Of a stretch of DNA of 64,000 bases, positions 59,764-64,000 are shown piece by piece. How positions within the stretch are numbered: the first letter of the stretch is position 1; each line of letters starts with the position of its first letter. The DNA comes from Bacteroidota bacterium. Lineage in GTDB: Bacteria > Bacteroidota > Bacteroidia > Flavobacteriales > Weeksellaceae. Under the pieces are notes generated by a model that ran no database searches, was not told the DNA's origin, and was given only the letters and a program-made list of their open reading frames with translations. The translations under genes were made by a program, and so were the position numbers. Where the stretch lies: NCBI GenBank assembly GCA_018902795.1, contig JAHIQD010000023.1, forward strand, positions 1 through 64,000, given 5' to 3'.

Positions 59764-62148
59764 TTAAAATCTGTATTTCACATTGAGGATAATATTTCTT
59801 CCCATTTCGTAGGAGAAAAACCGCATTCTGTTCAGATAATCCTTGTAATTTTTATCGAAAAGATTCGTCACATTCAATCCTGCGGAAAAATGTCTGTTGA
59901 AATCCAAACCAGTCTGAATGCTCCACAAAGAATATGCCGGTGGCGGCGTTGAAAGATCCAAGGTCTTTTCCAGTTCCACTCCATTTTCATACACCTGGAT
60001 TGTTGGGTTGAACACCGGGAAGTTTTTCTGCTGCAGGAAGGTTTGGTTTTCCACTTTGAAATAGAAATTTTTCCACTGCGCTTTAGAAAATTCCAGGCTG
60101 TTGGAGAAATTCGACGGGAGCATCAGAATCAAAGGCTGATCATTCGTTTTGTCTTTTCCGTTTACATACGCAAAACGGCCTTTGTAACTGAAATTTTCAT
60201 TGAGTTTTAACTGCGCATCGAAATCAATTCCGAATATTCTTGCATCAATCTGTTCGTAGCTCCACACCGGGAAAACGCCCCGAATGGTGTTCTGAATTCC
60301 GGTCGGGATCTGGTTGATGAAATTTTTGGTGACAAATAAATACGGATTCACGGACAGTTGCAAACCGCCTAAAACATTCAGTTTAGAATCGATATTTAAG
60401 TTAAACTGATTCCCTTCTTCATTTTTCAAACGCATATTTCCGAGTTCCAGAACTGACGCGGAATGGTGAAGACCGTCGGCAAAAAGTTCAGCAATATTGG
60501 GCGTTCTGCCTACTTTTGCATAATTAAATTTAAGATTGAATTTTTCTGAAGGATGAAAATCGAAACCGGTATTAAAAGAAAGATTTTTATAATTCAGAAC
60601 AGGCTTCGTGAATATGCGGTTTCCTACGGTTTCCACATGAAAATCTTCAAAATCGTTAGCGTACAGATTCTCCCAGTCTTTTTCGTCGTACCATTTTTTT
60701 ACATCATATTGAGCTGCATCATAACGCAAACCGCCTTCAACATTCAATTTTGGAGTGATTTTGTATTTAATGACAGAATACATTCCGCCCGAATACTTCG
60801 TATAATTAGGAACAAGCCTTCTCGCCATCGTTTCCGGTGTTGAATAATTGTACTGATAACTTAAATCGATTCCGGTTTCCAGATCCCAGTTTTTTCTTTC
60901 AATTAAATTATTGATATTCAACTGATTGGTAAAAAGCTCGAGATCCAAAGACGGAGTTCCTGAAAGCTCGCCTCTTCTCACATCAAACTCCTTCCGGTGA
61001 TTGTACTGAAAACTGTAATCAACGGAAAATTTCCCCAAATCTTTAAATCTTTTGTAGGCAGAAATTTTCGCAAGATGATGTTGAATATCCTGTTTCGGAT
61101 TGTCGATGGAATACGAAAAATCCCTCTGATAAAGAGGAACATCAGAATGTAAAGCTTTATAAAAATCCTCCAGATTCCCAATATGCGAGCCGCGGAAAAT
61201 CCCTATTTCCTGATCCGTTATGCTGTAATCGAAAGAAATTCCCTGCAGAAAACTGTTGTTCTGCACCGTAAAGCCAAAAGAATTGAAATTCAGTCCGGTG
61301 TTCATCAGATTATAATCCGATGTGTGAAGATCGCCCAGCTTCCTGAAACCGCCGTTCGTTTTAACCGCCCAGCCGTTTTCCCAGGTTTTTACGATGTTCA
61401 GATCGAAACCGATTCCGCGGCCATTTGAAATTCCGGAAAGATTTGCAGAACCTTTCAGTGTATCCGCTTTTTTGAAGGTTTCGGGAATCATTAAAACCAC
61501 TCCGCCAATGGCGTCGCTGCCGTATTTCAATGCTGACGCGCCTTTGATGACATCGATATGTTCAAACTGCGTTACATCCACATTTGGTGCATGTTCAACG
61601 CCCCATTCCTGTTCAGCCATTTTCACCCCGTTATTGATGATGGAAATCCGGCTTCCGTACAATCCGTGGATGACAGGTTTTGCAACATTGTTCCCGGTTT
61701 TTAAAGCACCAACTCCGGAAATCCCAGAAAGTACATTCCCTAAATTTTCGGTAGAATTTCTTTCGAGGTCTTTTTGATCTAAGGTTTTTACGATTAAAGT
61801 ATTGGTCTTCTTGTGCGTTCCGTGAATGGTAATGGTTTCAATATCAGAAATGTGATGTTCCAGATTCAGGGTGATTTCCAGATCTTTATCTACCTTAATC
61901 TGTTCGGTAAAAGGTTCACAATCCGGGTGATACGCCGTTAATGTATAGTTTCCTTTTTTAACGGAAGGAAAGCTGAAACTGCCGTTTTGATCTGAAAGCT
62001 CGACATTATTTCCGATTCTGATGATGGCATCTTTCAATGGAACTTTATCATGAAAATCGATGACTTTCCCCTGAATTTTAAAAGTTTTCTGTGCGCTGAA
62101 AAATGTTAATCCGAAAAAGATTAGCAGTATATTGAAAATGAATTTCAT
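59764..62148 (-). CDS. TonB-dependent outer-membrane receptor, probably for metal uptake
   Basis: This 794-residue protein has a signal peptide (FIFNILLIFFGLTFFSAQ), a carboxypeptidase-like beta domain (DFHDKVPLKDAIIRIGNNVE near 32-51), a plug (SGVGALKTGNNVAKPVIHGL near 145-164 and HIDVIKGASALKYGSDAIGG near 197-216) and a 22-strand-type barrel ending in ILNVKYRF. Sequence such as ELFADGLHHSASVLELG near 562-578 is similar to zinc-type TonB receptors (ZnuD-like). It probably imports a metal or small chelate. It is in the same operon with the lipoprotein downstream and the small Cys/His protein upstream. Confidence 0.85.
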   Translation of the reverse strand: MKFIFNILLIFFGLTFFSAQKTFKIQGKVIDFHDKVPLKDAIIRIGNNVELSDQNGSFSFPSVKKGNYTLTAYHPDCEPFTEQIKVDKDLEITLNLEHHISDIETITIHGTHKKTNTLIVKTLDQKDLERNSTENLGNVLSGISGVGALKTGNNVAKPVIHGLYGSRISIINNGVKMAEQEWGVEHAPNVDVTQFEHIDVIKGASALKYGSDAIGGVVLMIPETFKKADTLKGSANLSGISNGRGIGFDLNIVKTWENGWAVKTNGGFRKLGDLHTSDYNLMNTGLNFNSFGFTVQNNSFLQGISFDYSITDQEIGIFRGSHIGNLEDFYKALHSDVPLYQRDFSYSIDNPKQDIQHHLAKISAYKRFKDLGKFSVDYSFQYNHRKEFDVRRGELSGTPSLDLELFTNQLNINNLIERKNWDLETGIDLSYQYNYSTPETMARRLVPNYTKYSGGMYSVIKYKITPKLNVEGGLRYDAAQYDVKKWYDEKDWENLYANDFEDFHVETVGNRIFTKPVLNYKNLSFNTGFDFHPSEKFNLKFNYAKVGRTPNIAELFADGLHHSASVLELGNMRLKNEEGNQFNLNIDSKLNVLGGLQLSVNPYLFVTKNFINQIPTGIQNTIRGVFPVWSYEQIDARIFGIDFDAQLKLNENFSYKGRFAYVNGKDKTNDQPLILMLPSNFSNSLEFSKAQWKNFYFKVENQTFLQQKNFPVFNPTIQVYENGVELEKTLDLSTPPPAYSLWSIQTGLDFNRHFSAGLNVTNLFDKNYKDYLNRMRFFSYEMGRNIILNVKYRF

Positions 62149-62239
62149 TTAAATGTTGATTTTGAATTGAGTAAATACGAAAAACTTAAAGATTTGATCA
62201 CAAACCTTTAAAGCTACATTTTTGTGTAAAATGTTTTAT

Positions 62240-62596
62240 TTAAATGAAAAGCACAGGTGGGCCGCGAAGCTGAACATCAAAGAATTCGCGTGTTGCAAAT
62301 CTCTGCTCACAGGCGAAAAGCTGCTTCCGGAAATCTTCATTTTTCAGTGCTGAGAACTGAAAGTGTTCAGGTAGCAAAGAGTTTCCGTCATGCAAAATGT
62401 GGCACGAAAGACAGTCGGTGAAGTTGATTGACAAATGACCCGTGGAAAAGGTTTTTTCAGTTTTCTTAAAATTAAAGTCTTTGAAAACCTCGCCACTTCC
62501 ATGATTGTGAAAATTTTGCGAGAACAGCGCCACGAAAAGATATACCCCTGTAAAGAGTACAGCTGCAAACCGGCGATATGTCCTGTTCCTCAACAT
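62240..62596 (-). CDS. Small exported Cys/His protein upstream of the TonB receptor
   Basis: This 118-residue protein has an N-terminal hydrophobic segment (FAAVLFTGVYLFVALFS, 10-26) and then a His/Cys region: NFHNHGSGEVF and DCLSCHILHDGN (CxxCH), then ends LRGPPVLFI. Such short proteins with an RxPP-like end occur upstream of metal-linked TonB receptors (DUF2946-like). It may bind metal on its way to the receptor. It starts the three-gene operon and is predicted to be leaderless. Confidence 0.65.
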   Translation of the reverse strand: MLRNRTYRRFAAVLFTGVYLFVALFSQNFHNHGSGEVFKDFNFKKTEKTFSTGHLSINFTDCLSCHILHDGNSLLPEHFQFSALKNEDFRKQLFACEQRFATREFFDVQLRGPPVLFI

Positions 62597-62600
62597 TCGG

Positions 62601-62630
62601 CAAAACTAATGATTTTTCACAAAACAGCAA
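62601..62630 (-). promoter_or_regulatory. Promoter of the TonB-receptor operon, leaderless
   Basis: On the minus strand TTG (62628-62630), 19 bp, TAGTTTTG (62601-62608), then CCGA and the ATG at 62596. The spacing is canonical and the start codon falls at the predicted transcription start. Confidence 0.65.
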
Positions 62631-62718
62631 ATTTAACACTAGCCATTGCTGTAAATTATATTTCCGTAATATTCTAAAGGCTGTTAAATCTTAGGTTCAT
62701 ATTTAACGGAGTTTTTTG

Positions 62719-62726
62719 TAAATTTG
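62719..62726 (+). promoter_or_regulatory. -7 promoter element of pfkA
   Basis: TAAATTTG, 17 bp before the ATG at 62744; leader about 12 nt. It argues against the GTG at 62729. Confidence 0.55.
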
Positions 62727-62743
62727 TAGTGAAATTTTTATCT

Positions 62744-63730
62744 ATGAAAGAAAGTACTGTAAAAAAGATTGCAGTTTTCACTTCCGGCGGTGATGCTCCC
62801 GGTATGAATGCAGCTTTAAGAGCGGTTGTAAGAACTGCAAATCACTATAACATTGAATGCTTCGGGGTAAGAGAAGGCTACAACGGCCTGATTAATGACG
62901 ATTTCACTAAAATGGGACCCCGTTCTGTAAAAAATATCATTGGTGCGGGCGGCACCATTTTAAGATCCGCCAGATCCTTGGAATTTAAAACCAAAGAAGG
63001 ACGGCAAAAAGCCTTCGACAATTGTGTGAAACACGGCATTGACGGCTTGGTGTGCATCGGCGGTGACGGAACTTTTACCGGAGCAAAAGTTTTCAATGAA
63101 GAATTCGGGATCCCGGTAATCGGAATCCCAGGAACCATTGACAACGATATTTTCGGTACCGACAATACTATAGGCTACGATACCGCCTTAAATACTGCAA
63201 TGGAAGCCATCGATAAAATACGTGATACCGCGACCTCCCACAACAGAGTGTTTTTTGTAGAGGTGATGGGCCGTGACGCAGGATTTATTGCTCTCAACAG
63301 TGGATTGGCAACCGGTGCAGTAGACATCCTGATTCCCGAAAGAAAAGACAGCATTGATGATCTTTTCGAAACATTTGAAAGAGCGGAAAAAGCAGGAAAA
63401 TCTTCAAGTATTGTCGTAGTGGCAGAAGGTGAAAAACTGGGAAGCATTTACGATCTTGCGAAAGCGACAAAAGCCGGCTTCCCGGATTATGATATCCGCG
63501 TTGCTATTCTTGGCCATATCCAAAGAGGCGGTTCCCCGAGCTGTGCTGACAGGGTTCTGGCCAGCCGTTTGGGTTACGGAGCTGTACTGGGTTTATTGGA
63601 AGGAAAAACGAATGTAATGGCCGGAATGCAGTCGAATACTTTAGTGTTTACGCCTTTCGAAGAAGCCATTAAAAAACACAATGAAATTGACCAGGATTTG
63701 CTCAAACTTTCAGAAATACTGGCCATCTAA
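62744..63730 (+). CDS. pfkA: ATP-dependent 6-phosphofructokinase
   Basis: With ATG at 62744 (MKESTVKKIAVFTSGGDAPG) the protein has 328 residues, close to the usual 320. ATP site SGGDAPGMN near 14-22 and GGDGTFTGA near 108-116; catalytic GIPGTIDNDIFGTDNT near 131-146 with the TIDND base; fructose 6-phosphate site MGRDAGFIAL near 175-184. It controls glycolytic flux by making fructose 1,6-bisphosphate. The next gene is GAPDH, with 49 bp between; they may be co-transcribed. Confidence 0.95.
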   Translation: MKESTVKKIAVFTSGGDAPGMNAALRAVVRTANHYNIECFGVREGYNGLINDDFTKMGPRSVKNIIGAGGTILRSARSLEFKTKEGRQKAFDNCVKHGIDGLVCIGGDGTFTGAKVFNEEFGIPVIGIPGTIDNDIFGTDNTIGYDTALNTAMEAIDKIRDTATSHNRVFFVEVMGRDAGFIALNSGLATGAVDILIPERKDSIDDLFETFERAEKAGKSSSIVVVAEGEKLGSIYDLAKATKAGFPDYDIRVAILGHIQRGGSPSCADRVLASRLGYGAVLGLLEGKTNVMAGMQSNTLVFTPFEEAIKKHNEIDQDLLKLSEILAI

Positions 63731-63779
63731 TTAAAAACTTAATAAAAAATAACAACAAATAATTAATAAACAAAATATT

Positions 63780-64000
63780 ATGTCAACAATCAAAGTAGGA
63801 ATCAACGGATTCGGTAGAATTGGGCGTCTTGTTTTCAGAGCAATGGCCGACAGAGAAAACATCGAAGTAGTAGGAATCAACGACCTAATTAATGCTGAAT
63901 ACATGGCTTATATGCTTAAATATGATTCTGTACACGGCGAATTCAAGGGAGATGTTTCTGTTGAAGGAAACGACCTTATCGTTAACGGAAAGAAAATCAG
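63780..64000 (+). CDS. gap: Glyceraldehyde-3-phosphate dehydrogenase, truncated by the window end
   Basis: The first 73 residues are present, starting MSTIKVGINGFGRIGRL, the NAD-binding GxGxxG motif of GAPDH, then NDLINAEYMAYMLKYDSVHG. The rest, including the catalytic Cys, is outside the window. It probably follows pfkA in one glycolytic operon. Confidence 0.95.
   Translation, partial: MSTIKVGINGFGRIGRLVFRAMADRENIEVVGINDLINAEYMAYMLKYDSVHGEFKGDVSVEGNDLIVNGKKI

Overview
The window looks like chromosome of a Flavobacteriia member of the Bacteroidota, most like Chryseobacterium and relatives (Weeksellaceae). Evidence: AT-rich DNA, many promoters with the Bacteroidota -7 element TAnnTTTG, type IX secretion (T9SS) C-terminal sorting domains, DUF families typical of flavobacteria (DUF4846, DUF6263, DUF6427-like), a fused PyrE-PyrF, and a KUP/PdhB/trigger factor core typical of the group. 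No rRNA or tRNA gene was recognised.

Bases 1-2150 are a mobile, repeat-rich stretch. Two copies of a structured intergenic repeat lie here, and the second is interrupted by an IS110-family element (about 342-1669). A structured leader upstream of its transposase is a candidate bridge RNA whose loop resembles the insertion target.

Bases 2154-7117 are the most interesting part. They have integron-like architecture: a tyrosine recombinase on the minus strand with its own promoter, a divergent promoter pointing into an attI-like site, then four cassettes on the plus strand. Each cassette carries a cassette-specific inverted repeat of 11-16 bp at its two ends, with the recombination triplets GTT/AAC. 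Two complete attC-like foldable sites of about 131 and 138 bp are present; two other junctions are collapsed. The cargo is AT-rich and mostly unrecognised secreted or membrane proteins; one cassette contains an IS1182-type transposase remnant.

From 7335 onward the DNA is mostly housekeeping and envelope chromosome: a PAS histidine kinase, UMP synthase, an AEC transporter, a FrnE-like DsbA protein, YceI and DUF4846 (7.3-13.5 kb); a surface and outer-membrane block with an M1-like/beta-barrel fusion, two small T9SS cargo proteins, a large predicted barrel protein and a 1197-residue duplicated beta-helix T9SS protein (13.7-25.7 kb); NamZ, a LolC/E-like permease and a CBS-like cysteine synthase (25.9-29.4 kb); a glycosyltransferase/YfhO/DUF4834-like operon, DUF6263 lipoprotein and SRPBCC protein (29.4-35.4 kb); M3 peptidase, flippase-like protein, PanD, HU, PdxH, YqgE, a degenerate class IV aminotransferase, a START-like protein and a class III aminotransferase (35.5-44 kb), with a Flavo-1-like RNA; Fur-OstA, Kup, PdhB, DUF2147 and an LTA-synthase-like sulfatase (44-52 kb); PssA, a DEDDh exonuclease, FAH hydrolase, UspA, DUF6427-like, DUF3109 and MgtC (52-57.3 kb); trigger factor and a three-gene TonB-receptor operon probably for metal uptake (57.7-62.6 kb); and PfkA followed by the start of GAPDH (62.7-64 kb).

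Several genes (panD, pssA and the first gene of the TonB operon) have the -7 element only 4-5 nt from the start codon and are predicted to be leaderless. NamZ and the permease start head to head with only 4 bp between start codons, so each promoter lies inside the other gene.
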